A stretch of 64,000 nucleotides of DNA from Oceanidesulfovibrio indonesiensis (lineage in GTDB: Bacteria; Desulfobacterota; Desulfovibrionia; Desulfovibrionales; Desulfovibrionaceae): positions 152,458-216,457 of the forward strand of contig NZ_QMIE01000005.1 in NCBI RefSeq assembly GCF_007625075.1. Reading direction: 5' to 3'. A program made the position numbers and the translations under genes. Positions 17,017 to 25,802 of this stretch are shown here, one piece after another; within the stretch, counting starts at the first letter, position 1; each line of letters begins with the position of its first letter. The notes under the pieces were generated by a model. It worked only from the letters and a program-made list of their open reading frames with translations, had not been told where the DNA came from and searched no databases.

Positions 17017-18543
17017 ATGAACGAGCCGTCCGATAAGCTCTGCTCCCTTCGCGGCCTTGCCGTGGCTGCGCCCCGTTCCGGTTCCGGCAAGACGCTCTTC
17101 ACACTGGGTCTGCTTGCCTCTTTCACCCGCCGGAGCCACACGGTGCAGGCCTACAAGGCTGGACCGGATTTCATCGACCCCGGCCACCACACGGCGCTTA
17201 CAGGGCGACCCAGCCAGAACCTGGACGGGTGGATGCTCGGCCGGCGCTCCTGCCAGGACATCTTTGCCCGCTCGGCGCGACGTCCCATACAGGACCGCGT
17301 GCCGGATATCCTGCTTCTGGAAGGCGTCATGGGCCTGTTCGACGGCGCCTCCGGACGCACCGAAACAGGCTCCACGGCCGAGCTCGCCAAGTGGCTGGGG
17401 CTGCCCGTGCTCATCGTGCTCGACGCCCGCTCCATGGCCCGCACCGCTGCGGCCATCGCGCACGGCCTGGCCACATTCGACCCCGGCCTGCCCGTGGCCG
17501 GCGTGGTGCTCAACCGCGTGAGCTCGGCCACTCATCGCGAGCTTCTCGAAGAATCTTTTGAGGCGTTGGACCTGCCGTTGCTGGGCTGCCTGATGAACGA
17601 TGCCGAGATGGACGTGCCGTCGCGCCATCTGGGGCTCGTCACGGCGGAGGACCGGCCGACGGACGCGACGTTCGCGGACCGCCTTGCCGATTGGGTCGAG
17701 TCCGGCGTGGACGTGGAAAAACTGCTCCATGTACTGCCCGACGTATCCAGAAATGTGGACATCTGCGCAGCCGCGAACGGCTCCGGCATAACGGCCGAAG
17801 ACGCGGACAATGAAGGGGCGTGCCGGCCTGTCGATTTGTCTATGAATTTGGATGCGCAGCCAGCTGAGATGGTGGTGCGCATCGCAGTGGCGCGAGACGC
17901 CGCCTTCTCATTTTACTATGACGAAAACCTGCGTTTGCTGGAAGCTGCAGGGGCAGAGCTTGCGTTCTTCTCGCCCCTCGCGGACAGCGCTTTGCCCAAG
18001 GACATCGGCGGTGTCTATCTCGGCGGGGGGTATCCGGAACTCCACGCCGACGCGCTCGCAAATAATGTGAAGCTGCGCGAGGAGATTCGCAAGCGCTCCC
18101 TGCGCGGCCTGCCTGTGTACGCCGAATGCGGCGGCTACATGTATCTGATGCGTTCCCTCACGGACGGTGATGGACGCCGGCTGCTCATGGCCGGGGTGTT
18201 TCCCTGGGCCGCGGTAATGGACTCGCGCCGGCGCGGGCTGGGGTACCGCGAAGTTACAACCACGGCGGATACCCTGCTCGGTCCTGCAGGAACCGTCCTG
18301 CGCGGCCACGAGTTCCATTATTCCTTCACGTCCGAGTTTCCGGACGACGCTGCTTTGCTGGACGCCGGGGTCCAACCGGTCTACGCTGTGACCGACAGAC
18401 GGGGGGAGCTTCTCACAGTCACCGGATACAGCGCCGGCGGCGTGCTCGCCTCTTATGTACACCTGCATTTCGGCAGCAATCCTCAGGCGGCGCGATGCTT
18501 TGTGGAACGCTGCCGAACGTACTGGAACAAAGAGAATGTCTGA
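17017..18543 (+). CDS. cbiA: Cobyrinate a,c-diamide synthase
   Basis: Amidates carboxylates a and c of the corrin ring using glutamine and ATP. The N-terminal dethiobiotin-synthetase-like NTPase has the P-loop APRSGSGKT (residues ~18-26) and YKAGPDFIDPGHH. The C-terminal class-I amidotransferase domain has the nucleophile in YAECGGYMYL (Cys near 370) and GHEFHYS. 508 residues from this ATG; a GTG 11 codons upstream is possible. First committed gene of a packed operon: the next gene overlaps it by 8 bases. Confidence 0.93.
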   Translation: MNEPSDKLCSLRGLAVAAPRSGSGKTLFTLGLLASFTRRSHTVQAYKAGPDFIDPGHHTALTGRPSQNLDGWMLGRRSCQDIFARSARRPIQDRVPDILLLEGVMGLFDGASGRTETGSTAELAKWLGLPVLIVLDARSMARTAAAIAHGLATFDPGLPVAGVVLNRVSSATHRELLEESFEALDLPLLGCLMNDAEMDVPSRHLGLVTAEDRPTDATFADRLADWVESGVDVEKLLHVLPDVSRNVDICAAANGSGITAEDADNEGACRPVDLSMNLDAQPAEMVVRIAVARDAAFSFYYDENLRLLEAAGAELAFFSPLADSALPKDIGGVYLGGGYPELHADALANNVKLREEIRKRSLRGLPVYAECGGYMYLMRSLTDGDGRRLLMAGVFPWAAVMDSRRRGLGYREVTTTADTLLGPAGTVLRGHEFHYSFTSEFPDDAALLDAGVQPVYAVTDRRGELLTVTGYSAGGVLASYVHLHFGSNPQAARCFVERCRTYWNKENV

Positions 18544-19219
18544 CTCAGTAAAGATCAAGGACCTTCGCACGCCGGAGGCCATCGAGTGCGGCTCCATGGC
18601 GATCATCGACGCCGAAGTGCCGGAGCCGCGACCCTATGCCGGTGACGAGTGGATCGTGGTCCGGCGCATGATCCACGCCACCGCTGATTTCGAACTGCTC
18701 GATCTGGTGCGCTTCCATCCGGACGCCGTTACTGCGGCCCTGAATGCGCTGGCGCATGGCGGCCTCGTACTCACGGATACGGAAATGGCCCGCGCCGGGC
18801 TGCCTGTGCGGCGGTTCGAGCCCTTCGGCTCGCGCGTGGAATGTCTGATGAACGATCCCGAGGTCATCCGCCGCGCCGGAGAGCAGGGCTCCACCCGCGC
18901 CACTGTGGCCGTGGACGTGGCGGCCGAACGGTACGGGGGGCTGGCGGGCGCGATCCTGCTCGTGGGTAATGCGCCCACGGCGCTGCTGCGCATTCTGGAG
19001 CGTTGCCGGGACGGGTCCATTGCACCGGCCCTGGTGCTCGGCATGCCAGTAGGCTTCGTGAACGCCGCTGAGTCCAAGGCGCTGCTCATGGAGCAGTCGT
19101 TCGTACCCTACATCGCCGTCTCCGGCCGCAAGGGCGGCTCAGCCCTGGCGGCCGCAGCGCTCAACGCCCTGGCGCAGCTGGCCTTGGACAGACGATCGGC
19201 CGACCAGCACAGGAGTTGA
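18536..19219 (+). CDS. cbiC: Cobalt-precorrin-8 methylmutase
   Basis: Moves the C11 methyl group to C12, forming cobyrinate. 227 residues with family motifs: catalytic His in RRMIHATADFE, LTDTEMARAG, LLVGNAPTALLRILE, GMPVGFVNAAESK and SGRKGGSALAAAALNAL. The ATG overlaps the end of cbiA, implying translational coupling. Full length and intact. Confidence 0.95.
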   Translation: MSDSVKIKDLRTPEAIECGSMAIIDAEVPEPRPYAGDEWIVVRRMIHATADFELLDLVRFHPDAVTAALNALAHGGLVLTDTEMARAGLPVRRFEPFGSRVECLMNDPEVIRRAGEQGSTRATVAVDVAAERYGGLAGAILLVGNAPTALLRILERCRDGSIAPALVLGMPVGFVNAAESKALLMEQSFVPYIAVSGRKGGSALAAAALNALAQLALDRRSADQHRS

Positions 19220-19221
19220 GC

Positions 19222-20337
19222 ATGGGCCTCGCCATGCGTCTGGAACCAGCCCAGGTCCGCCACGCCCTGCGCGTGGGCATTGCCGCGGTCGTCACCCTTG
19301 TCATCGCCGAGTTCTTCAATCTGGAGCAGGGATACTGGGCCGTCATCTCCGCCATCATCGTGATGCATGCGACCATGGGCCGCTCGCTCACCGCCGGCTG
19401 GGCCCGCATCCTGGGCACGGCCGTGGGGGCTACGCTGAGCGCCATAGCTGTGCTGCTCCTGGGCGATACGCCGCTTTCACTGGGTCTGGCCATCTTCCTC
19501 ACGCTGCTGGTGTGCGGATACCTGACCTATCTCCACGAGGCGTTCCGCATGGCCGGCGTCACCGCCGGCATAGTCATCCTCGTTGGCGCCGGCGAGGCCA
19601 ACATTATCCACACGGCGTTCGTCCGTTTTCTCGAAATCTCCCTGGGCGTGACCGTGGCCATGGTCGTGTCCATGATCTTCCTGCCTTCGCGGGCCACTGC
19701 CGGTTTGCTCAAGGGCATCGCCGACAATCTGGATACCGAGGCAGTTCTATACGGTACGCTCGTGAGCGGGTGCCTCGACAACAGATACGACGAGGATCGT
19801 GTATCCGAACTCAAAAGTCGCATCCACGCTTCGCAGAACGCCAACGCAACGCTCCTGAACGAAGCGCGCAAGGAACCGACAGGGCTTTCCAAACGCAAAA
19901 TCGTGGTGTCCAATTTTGTAGACTGGGAGCTGCGGTTGTTCGAGGATCTGTTGTCCCTGGACCATGCCGCGCGGGAGCTTGCGAGCGAGGCGCTGCACAA
20001 GCGCATGCGCAAGGCCTTGAGCTCGCTCGGCAAGGCTACGGAGCAGGCGCTGTCCGCCATGGCGGCGTCCCTGCGGGACGAACGCGCAAGACCCCGCGCC
20101 GACGGACCGGAGGCGGATGCTCTGCGCGTGGCGCTGCATGAGGTGGAACACGGTCTGACGGAGCTAAGGCGGCGCAAGGAGTCGGCATCCTATTCGCTCA
20201 CCGAGGTCTCGCACTTCTTCTCCCTGGTCTTTGCCATGCGCGAAGCCGCCTCGGAATGTTTCCGCGGATTCGAACTTCTGGGCCAACTCGAAATGGCCAA
20301 GGGCGAGCGCCGCGTCATGCCGGCGGTGGGCGCATGA
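19222..20337 (+). CDS. FUSC-family (aromatic acid exporter-like) membrane protein inside the cobalamin operon
   Basis: 371 residues. The N-terminal half has about five to six transmembrane helices (HALRVGIAAVVTLVIAEFF, QGYWAVISAIIVM, RILGTAVGATLSAIAVLLL and others), matching the FUSC/ArAE fold. The C-terminal ~200 residues are cytoplasmic, helical and charged. AGGAG precedes the chosen ATG; a TTG two codons earlier overlaps cbiC. Its end overlaps cbiD in ATGA. The coupling on the cbiD side suggests a link to corrinoid synthesis, perhaps export of an intermediate or by-product, but family members more often move aromatic acids. Confidence 0.75.
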   Translation: MGLAMRLEPAQVRHALRVGIAAVVTLVIAEFFNLEQGYWAVISAIIVMHATMGRSLTAGWARILGTAVGATLSAIAVLLLGDTPLSLGLAIFLTLLVCGYLTYLHEAFRMAGVTAGIVILVGAGEANIIHTAFVRFLEISLGVTVAMVVSMIFLPSRATAGLLKGIADNLDTEAVLYGTLVSGCLDNRYDEDRVSELKSRIHASQNANATLLNEARKEPTGLSKRKIVVSNFVDWELRLFEDLLSLDHAARELASEALHKRMRKALSSLGKATEQALSAMAASLRDERARPRADGPEADALRVALHEVEHGLTELRRRKESASYSLTEVSHFFSLVFAMREAASECFRGFELLGQLEMAKGERRVMPAVGA

Positions 20338-21500
20338 AACGCGACGCAAAGGCCCTGCGCACCGGGTTCACTACGGGCACTGCCGCCGCGGCTGCCGCCA
20401 AGGCGGCGACAATTCTACTTCTGGGCCACGAACCGCCTGAGGTTGTGGAGGTGCCTCTGCCGTCGTCCTGGAACGGCGCCGATGCGCCGCCCAGGCTCAC
20501 AATTCCGATCCACAAGTGCGCGGCGCTTCCGTACGGTGGCGCCCTGGCCGGGGTGGTCAAGGACGCCGGGGATGATCCGGACGTAACGGATGGCGCGCTG
20601 ATCCTGGCCGAAGTGCACCTCCTCAAGGAGGAGGGCGACCTGTCCGATACGACCTTGCGCGTGGAGGTGGCGGGGGGAGCCGGCGTGGGCCGCGTGACGT
20701 TGCCTGGATTGCCGGTGTCGCCTGGGCTGGCCGCGATAAATCCCGAGCCGCTGCGGCAGATCGAGTACGCGGTGTACGAGGCGGTGAAGGCATCGGGCAA
20801 GACCGTCGCCGGCGTCATTCGCGTTATTGTTTCCGTACCGGATGGCGAACGCCTTGCAAAAAAGACCATGAACCCGGCGCTGGGCATACTGGGCGGCATT
20901 TCGATTCTTGGGACGCGCGGCACGGTGAAGCCGTTCAGCCACGAGGCGTATCTGGCCACGGTGCGTCAGGCTTTGGATGTCGCCAGGGCCACGGGTGCGC
21001 AAGAAATCATACTCGCCACGGGCGGCCGCAGCGAACGATTCGCGCGGGGGCTCTGGCCGGAGAACCCGCCCACGGCGTTCGTCCAGGCCGGCGACCTTTT
21101 CGCCGCCGGGTGCGAGGAGGCGGCGCAGCGCGGTTTTGCGAAAGCCCACTGGGCCGTATTTTTTGGCAAGCTGGCCAAGATGGCGCAGGGGTTGCCCTCC
21201 ACGCACGCCAGGGAGGGCAAACTCGACCTCGCAGCGCTTGTTGAGCGCGCCCGCACGGCAGGCCTGGCCGGGGAGCAGCTGGACAGGGCCCGGGAATCCG
21301 CCACCGCTCGGGGCGTGCTCCAGGCCGCGCGCGAATGTCCGGACGGCCAGTCCGTGACCAGGCGTCTGGCGGAAGCTCTGGCGCACGACGCGGCGGACCA
21401 TGCCTGCCGTTTCTGCAACTTCGCCATGCCCGTAGGCGTGGCGGTTTTCGATGAACAGGGCGGCATCGTGTGTCTGGTGGAACCGGACGGAATGTCGTAA
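20334..21500 (+). CDS. cbiD: Cobalt-precorrin-5B (C1)-methyltransferase
   Basis: Methylates C1 of the ring-contracted intermediate in the anaerobic route. 388 residues beginning with the family hallmark LRTGFTTGTAAAAAAKAA and containing KDAGDDPDVTDGALI, NPALGILGGISILGTRGTVKPFS and TGGRSE. The ATG overlaps the FUSC gene stop. The presence of CbiD, with cbiG and cbiH elsewhere in the window, marks the anaerobic (early cobalt insertion) pathway. Confidence 0.95.
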   Translation: MKRDAKALRTGFTTGTAAAAAAKAATILLLGHEPPEVVEVPLPSSWNGADAPPRLTIPIHKCAALPYGGALAGVVKDAGDDPDVTDGALILAEVHLLKEEGDLSDTTLRVEVAGGAGVGRVTLPGLPVSPGLAAINPEPLRQIEYAVYEAVKASGKTVAGVIRVIVSVPDGERLAKKTMNPALGILGGISILGTRGTVKPFSHEAYLATVRQALDVARATGAQEIILATGGRSERFARGLWPENPPTAFVQAGDLFAAGCEEAAQRGFAKAHWAVFFGKLAKMAQGLPSTHAREGKLDLAALVERARTAGLAGEQLDRARESATARGVLQAARECPDGQSVTRRLAEALAHDAADHACRFCNFAMPVGVAVFDEQGGIVCLVEPDGMS

Positions 21501-21510
21501 GGTACGAAGC

Positions 21511-22743
21511 ATGTCGATACACGTCGTTGGACTCGGTATGGACCCGGGCGTTCTGCCCGAGGAGCACGAAGAGCGAATTTATCTGGCCCAGGTGCTTGTG
21601 GGCGGCGAACGCCAGCTCGAATGGTTCGATGACCACCCGGCCGAGAAGCTGGTGGTCAAAGCGCCCCTCGATCCGGTGCTGCAAACCATCGGCGAGCGTG
21701 TGCAGGAGGGCAAGGAAGTGGTGGTCGTCGCCTCCGGCGACCCCCTTTACTTCGGCATTGCGCACACGCTTATCCGTCGGTTCGGCGAGGGCGAGGTGGA
21801 CATCCTGCCCAACATTTCCAGCCTCCAGGCCGCGGCGTCGCGCATCAAGACTCCGTGGCAGGAGGTCGTCTCCGTCTCGCTGCACGGCCGGCAGAACATG
21901 GGCGAGCTGTTGTCCCTGCTCATGCAGCACGACAAAGTCGCCGCCCTCACGGACCAGCGCAACATCCCGTCGGCCATCGCCCAGACGCTGCTGGAACGCG
22001 CCGTGGTCGAGAACGGATCGAACAAGCCTCCATTCATGCTCTGGGTGTTCGAGGACATGGAGAGCGAGAAGGAGCGCGTTTCCCGCTACACGCTGGAAGA
22101 AGCGGCGCAGATGAGCTTCTCCCGGCTGAACATGGTCCTGGTGGAGCGCACGGCGCCTGCGCCCGGGGAGTTGCGCACCGGCATACCGGACGAAGCGTTC
22201 TGCTGCGAGAGTCGCGTCATCACCAAGTGGCCGGTGCGGGCCGTGGGTCTGGCCGGGCTGGGACCGGTTCCCGGCGACGTGGTCTGGGACCTGGGCGCGG
22301 GCTGCGGCGCCGTGTCCATCGAGGCGGCCGCGATCATTCGCCGCGGCAGGATCATCGCCGTGGAGCGCCGCGGCGGCCGGGTGGCCGACATCCGCAGGAA
22401 TGTAGCCAGGTTCGGCGCGCTCATCGTGGAGGCGGTGCACGGCACGGCTCCGGAGTGTCTGGAGGAGCTCCCGGAACCGGACAAGATTTTCATCGGCGGC
22501 GGGCTCTCCACCACCACGGAGCTGCTGGAGATCGCCGCATCGCGCCTGAAGCCGGGCGGCCGGATGGTGATTCACTGCGTGCTGCTGGACTCTCTCGCGC
22601 TGGTCAAGGCGTTCCTCAAGCAGAACTTCTGGCCGCACGAGGTGACGCTCATACACCCGAGCCAGTCGCGCGAGCTCGCAGGCGACATCCACTTCAAGGC
22701 GCACAACCCCGTCTTCGTCATCAGCGCGAGCAAACCGGAATAA
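21511..22743 (+). CDS. cbiET: Bifunctional cobalt-precorrin-7 (C5)-methyltransferase / cobalt-precorrin-6B (C15)-methyltransferase (decarboxylating)
   Basis: A 410-residue fusion. Residues 1-205 are the CbiE methylase domain (SIHVVGLGMDP, VVVASGDPLYFGI). Residues ~215-410 are the CbiT class-I SAM methyltransferase (WDLGAGCGAVSIEAA, IFIGGG), which also removes the ring-C acetate carboxyl. The same fusion is called CobL in aerobic producers. The ATG lies 10 bp after cbiD; the frame is open slightly upstream but homology starts here. Confidence 0.93.
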   Translation: MSIHVVGLGMDPGVLPEEHEERIYLAQVLVGGERQLEWFDDHPAEKLVVKAPLDPVLQTIGERVQEGKEVVVVASGDPLYFGIAHTLIRRFGEGEVDILPNISSLQAAASRIKTPWQEVVSVSLHGRQNMGELLSLLMQHDKVAALTDQRNIPSAIAQTLLERAVVENGSNKPPFMLWVFEDMESEKERVSRYTLEEAAQMSFSRLNMVLVERTAPAPGELRTGIPDEAFCCESRVITKWPVRAVGLAGLGPVPGDVVWDLGAGCGAVSIEAAAIIRRGRIIAVERRGGRVADIRRNVARFGALIVEAVHGTAPECLEELPEPDKIFIGGGLSTTTELLEIAASRLKPGGRMVIHCVLLDSLALVKAFLKQNFWPHEVTLIHPSQSRELAGDIHFKAHNPVFVISASKPE

Positions 22744-22747
22744 CACC

Positions 22748-23545
22748 GTGGCCGACCCGTATTCCAACCGACCGGCCGTGTCCTTCGTGGGCGCGGGGCC
22801 CGGCGATCCCGAACTCGTCACCCTCAAGGCGGCGCGGCGCATCGCCGAGGCTGATCTCGTGCTCTATGCCGGCTCCCTGGTGCCGCGGACAACCATTCAA
22901 AGCGCAAAGGATGGCGCGACCATCGCCGATTCCTCCTCCATGACGCTGGAGGAAACACATGCCATGATGATGGAAACAGTCCGCCGGGGCGGGATGGTGG
23001 CGCGCGTGCACACCGGCGACCCCTCGCTTTACGGCGCCGTGCGGGAACAGGCCGCGTTGCTGGACAAAGAAGGCGTGTCGTACGAGATCGTGCCCGGGGT
23101 GACCGCGGCCTTTGCCGCTGCGGCAGCCGCCAGGGTCGGTCTTACCGAGCCCGAGCGCACGCAGACCCTGGTGATCACCCGACTGGCCGGCCGTACGCCC
23201 GTGCCGGAGCGGGAGCGTCTTGCCTCGCTGGCTGCGCACGGCTGCACCATTGCGGTCTATCTGAGCGGAGAGAAACCGGAAGACCTGCGCGAGGAGCTGC
23301 ACGCCGCCGGTCTGGACGATGAGACGCGCATAGTGGTGGCGCACAAGGTGGGGCAACCGGAAGAAACGATCCATCACGCGAGGCTGGGCGACGTTCCTGC
23401 GCTGGTTCGCGACAAAGGTCTAACCCGGCAGACGGTGTATCTTGTGCTGCCGTGGCTTGCCGAAGGCGAAGCCCCGGCGCGTTCCCGGCTGTATGCTCCG
23501 GATTTCGGCCACGGCTGGCGGGAAGCGGATTCCACAGACGATTGA
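22748..23545 (+). CDS. cbiF: Cobalt-precorrin-4 (C11)-methyltransferase
   Basis: SAM-dependent methylation of C11. 265 residues from a GTG start 4 bp after cbiET. Tetrapyrrole-methylase motifs: VSFVGAGPGDPELVTLKA, LVLYAGSLVP, VARVHTGDPSLYGA and VPGVTAAFAAAA; LSGEKPEDL lies downstream. Full length. Last cbi gene of this operon before yjbQ. Confidence 0.93.
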   Translation: MADPYSNRPAVSFVGAGPGDPELVTLKAARRIAEADLVLYAGSLVPRTTIQSAKDGATIADSSSMTLEETHAMMMETVRRGGMVARVHTGDPSLYGAVREQAALLDKEGVSYEIVPGVTAAFAAAAAARVGLTEPERTQTLVITRLAGRTPVPERERLASLAAHGCTIAVYLSGEKPEDLREELHAAGLDDETRIVVAHKVGQPEETIHHARLGDVPALVRDKGLTRQTVYLVLPWLAEGEAPARSRLYAPDFGHGWREADSTDD

Positions 23546-23589
23546 AACGAGCCGATGATCCCTGACCGGCTTCACACAGGAGAGCGACC

Positions 23590-23988
23590 ATGCAGCAGAT
23601 CGACGTGCGGACCGGCTCCCGCGAGGAGCTGGTGGACATCACGGACACGGTTCAGAAAATCGCGGCGGAGTCCGGCGTGTCGGAGGGCGCGCTGCTTTTG
23701 TTCTGCGCCCACACCACGGGCGCCATCACCGTGAACGAGAACGCCGACCCCAGCGTGATGCGCGACATTGTGGTGAACATGGCCAAACTCGTGCCGCGCT
23801 CCGGCGATTACCGTCACGCCGAAGGCAACTCGGACGCGCATATCAAGTCCAGCCTGTTCGGGCCTTCGCTCATGCTCATCATCAGCGGCGGCCGGGTCCA
23901 GCTGGGCACGTGGCAGGGCGTCTACTTCTGCGAGTTCGACGGCCCGCGCTCCCGCAAAGTCTGGGCACAGGTCCTGCCCGGGGCGTAG
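23590..23988 (+). CDS. yjbQ: YjbQ / UPF0047 family protein (secondary thiamine-phosphate synthase type)
   Basis: 132 residues with the family signatures HTTGAITVNENADPSVMRDI and HAEGNSDAHIKSSLFGPS, which contain the conserved histidines, and QGVYFCEFDGPRSRKVW at the end. E. coli YjbQ has weak thiamine-phosphate synthase activity; the physiological role is unclear. CAGGAG precedes the ATG. It sits 44 bp after cbiF and ends just before a strong double hairpin. Confidence 0.88.
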   Translation: MQQIDVRTGSREELVDITDTVQKIAAESGVSEGALLLFCAHTTGAITVNENADPSVMRDIVVNMAKLVPRSGDYRHAEGNSDAHIKSSLFGPSLMLIISGGRVQLGTWQGVYFCEFDGPRSRKVWAQVLPGA

Positions 23989-23991
23989 TTT

Positions 23992-24047
23992 CGAGGGGCA
24001 TCGCCCCTCGCGCTCGTTGCCAGGGAGCGGTGCTCCCTGGCAACGAG
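23992..24047. terminator. Tandem perfect hairpins between convergent genes
   Basis: Two adjacent stem-loops. The first has arms CGAGGGGC / GCCCCTCG with loop ATC. The second has 16-bp perfect arms CTCGTTGCCAGGGAGC / GCTCCCTGGCAACGAG with loop GGT (24013-24047). They lie in the 80-bp gap between convergent yjbQ and gpsA and can stop or protect transcripts from both sides. No long T-tract. Confidence 0.7.
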
Positions 24048-24068
24048 GTATTCTGTCATCGTAATCGG

Positions 24069-25061
24069 TTATTCTTCTTTCAGTGGACGGGTCATGAGTT
24101 CTTTCACGGCGCTGTCGGCGTCCTTGTCCTCGTAAAGGATCTGGTAGACAGTTTCGGTGATGGGCAGCTCCACGGATAGTTTTTCCGCCAGGAAGTGGAC
24201 TGCTTCCGTGGTTTTCACGCCTTCGGCAACCATCTTCATTTCGCCCAGAATATCGGAAAGGGAGCGGCCTTCGCCCAGCAGGAGACCCACGCGGCGGTTG
24301 CGGGAAAGTTCGCCCGTGCAGGTGAGCACGAGGTCGCCCAGGCCGGCGAGGCCCATGAAGGTGTCCGCTTTGGCGCCCATGGCCTTGCCCAGGCGGCCCA
24401 TCTCGGCCAGACCGCGTGTGATGAGCGCAGCCCGGGCGTTGGAGCCGTACCCCAGGCCGTCCGAAATGCCGGCGGCGATGGCGATGATGTTCTTCACCGC
24501 GCCGCCCAGCTCCACGCCGCGCACGTCCGGATTCGTGTACACGCGGAAGTAGGGTGTGGTCAGAGTGTCCTGCAACTCCCTGCAAAGCTTCTTGTCCGCG
24601 CAGCCAAGTGCTACGGCCGTGGGCATCTCCCTGGCCACCTCCAGGGCGAAGGACGGACCCGAGAGCATGGCGAAGGATGGCTTGAGTCCGCCCAACTCCT
24701 CGGCCACCACTTCGCTCATGGTCTTGAGTCCCTCCACCTCGATGCCCTTGCTCGCGCAGATGATGACGGGCTTCTTGGGCAGCAGGTAGCGCATCTCGCG
24801 CAGCACGGATCGGACGAACTGGCTGGGGATGGCGATGAGGATGGCGCCGGCGCCGTCCAGAACCTGCTCGATCTCCTGGGAAGCGACGAGATTTTCCGAG
24901 AGCTTGACGCCGGGCAAGTACCAGGTGTTCTCGTGTTGGGAGCGGAATTGGGCGAGCAGGGTCTGCTCGCGCACCCAGATGGAGACGGCCACGCCTTTCT
25001 TGGCAAGCATGTTGCCCAGGCTGGTGCCCCAGCTTCCGCCGCCGATAACCGCTATTTTCAT
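24069..25061 (-). CDS. gpsA: Glycerol-3-phosphate dehydrogenase [NAD(P)+]
   Basis: Reduces dihydroxyacetone phosphate to sn-glycerol 3-phosphate for phospholipid synthesis. 330 residues. The N-terminal Rossmann motif is MKIAVIGGGSWGTSLGNML; catalytic-domain motifs are SGPSFALEVAREMPTA, ELGGAVKNIIAIAAGISDG (catalytic Lys near 190) and TCTGELSRNRRVG. Open frame continues far upstream but homology and the ATG fix the start. Convergent with the cobalamin operon, divergent from ahbB. Confidence 0.95.
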   Translation of the reverse strand: MKIAVIGGGSWGTSLGNMLAKKGVAVSIWVREQTLLAQFRSQHENTWYLPGVKLSENLVASQEIEQVLDGAGAILIAIPSQFVRSVLREMRYLLPKKPVIICASKGIEVEGLKTMSEVVAEELGGLKPSFAMLSGPSFALEVAREMPTAVALGCADKKLCRELQDTLTTPYFRVYTNPDVRGVELGGAVKNIIAIAAGISDGLGYGSNARAALITRGLAEMGRLGKAMGAKADTFMGLAGLGDLVLTCTGELSRNRRVGLLLGEGRSLSDILGEMKMVAEGVKTTEAVHFLAEKLSVELPITETVYQILYEDKDADSAVKELMTRPLKEE

Positions 25062-25271
25062 GGATCCTCCAGTGGTTCGCGATGGTCGTGTATGGTGCCC
25101 CGGGGCTGGCGAGAACAAGATGCGACGCCCCAGTACAGGGGTTGGTGTACATTCCCGCGCCGCATGGAGGCAAGAGGGGGCGCCGGGGAACTTGCCAGCG
25201 CATGCACGCTCCTGGTAGTTCCTGGTGCTTTGCCGGAAGAAGAAGCGCACAGATGCGCCAAGGAGCATAGC

Positions 25272-25763
25272 ATGCGAGAATTTTCCGAGAAAGAGCGCGC
25301 GATACTTCGCGAGGTTCAGGCGCAACTGCCGGACGACGCGGCGCCTTTCGCGCGTATAGCGGAGAAGGTGGGCGCCACGGAGGGCGAGGTTCTGGCCCTG
25401 TTGCAGGAGTTGGTGGAGGCCGGCGTGATCCGCCGGTTCGGCGCGTCGCTCAAGCACCAGAAAGCCGGCTACGGCGCCAACGTCATGGTGGCCTGGCGGA
25501 TAGACGACGCGCAAAAGCGTGACGAAGCAGGCGCCTTTATGGCGCAAAGTCCGCATATCTCCCACGCCTACTACAGGCCGCCGCCGCAGACCGGCGAGGC
25601 GGCCGAGCGCTGGCCGTACTCGGTCTTTACCATGGTCCACGGCAAGTCCCGCGAGGAATGCCTGGGAACCGTGGAACAACTGTCCAAGGAAATCGGCGTC
25701 GAGGATTATGCGCTCCTGTTCAGCAAGAAGGAGCTCAAGAAATCCTCCATGACGTATTTTTAA
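25272..25763 (+). CDS. ahbB: Siroheme decarboxylase subunit (AhbA/AhbB, Lrp/AsnC-like fold)
   Basis: 163 residues. The N-terminal winged helix (IAEKVGATEGEVLALLQELVEAGVIRRFG) and a RAM-like domain resemble AsnC/Lrp regulators, but YYRPPPQT...WPYSVFTMVHGKSREE and the C-terminal KKELKKSSMTYF fit the siroheme decarboxylases of sulfate reducers, which convert siroheme to 12,18-didecarboxysiroheme on the alternative heme route. AAGGAG precedes the ATG. It lies 39 bp upstream of hemL, supporting a tetrapyrrole role. I cannot settle whether it is the A or B subunit; the partner is not in this window. Confidence 0.72.
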   Translation: MREFSEKERAILREVQAQLPDDAAPFARIAEKVGATEGEVLALLQELVEAGVIRRFGASLKHQKAGYGANVMVAWRIDDAQKRDEAGAFMAQSPHISHAYYRPPPQTGEAAERWPYSVFTMVHGKSREECLGTVEQLSKEIGVEDYALLFSKKELKKSSMTYF

Positions 25764-25802
25764 TTTCGTATATCTGCAGCCATCCAGGAGAGGAATACCA
25801 TC

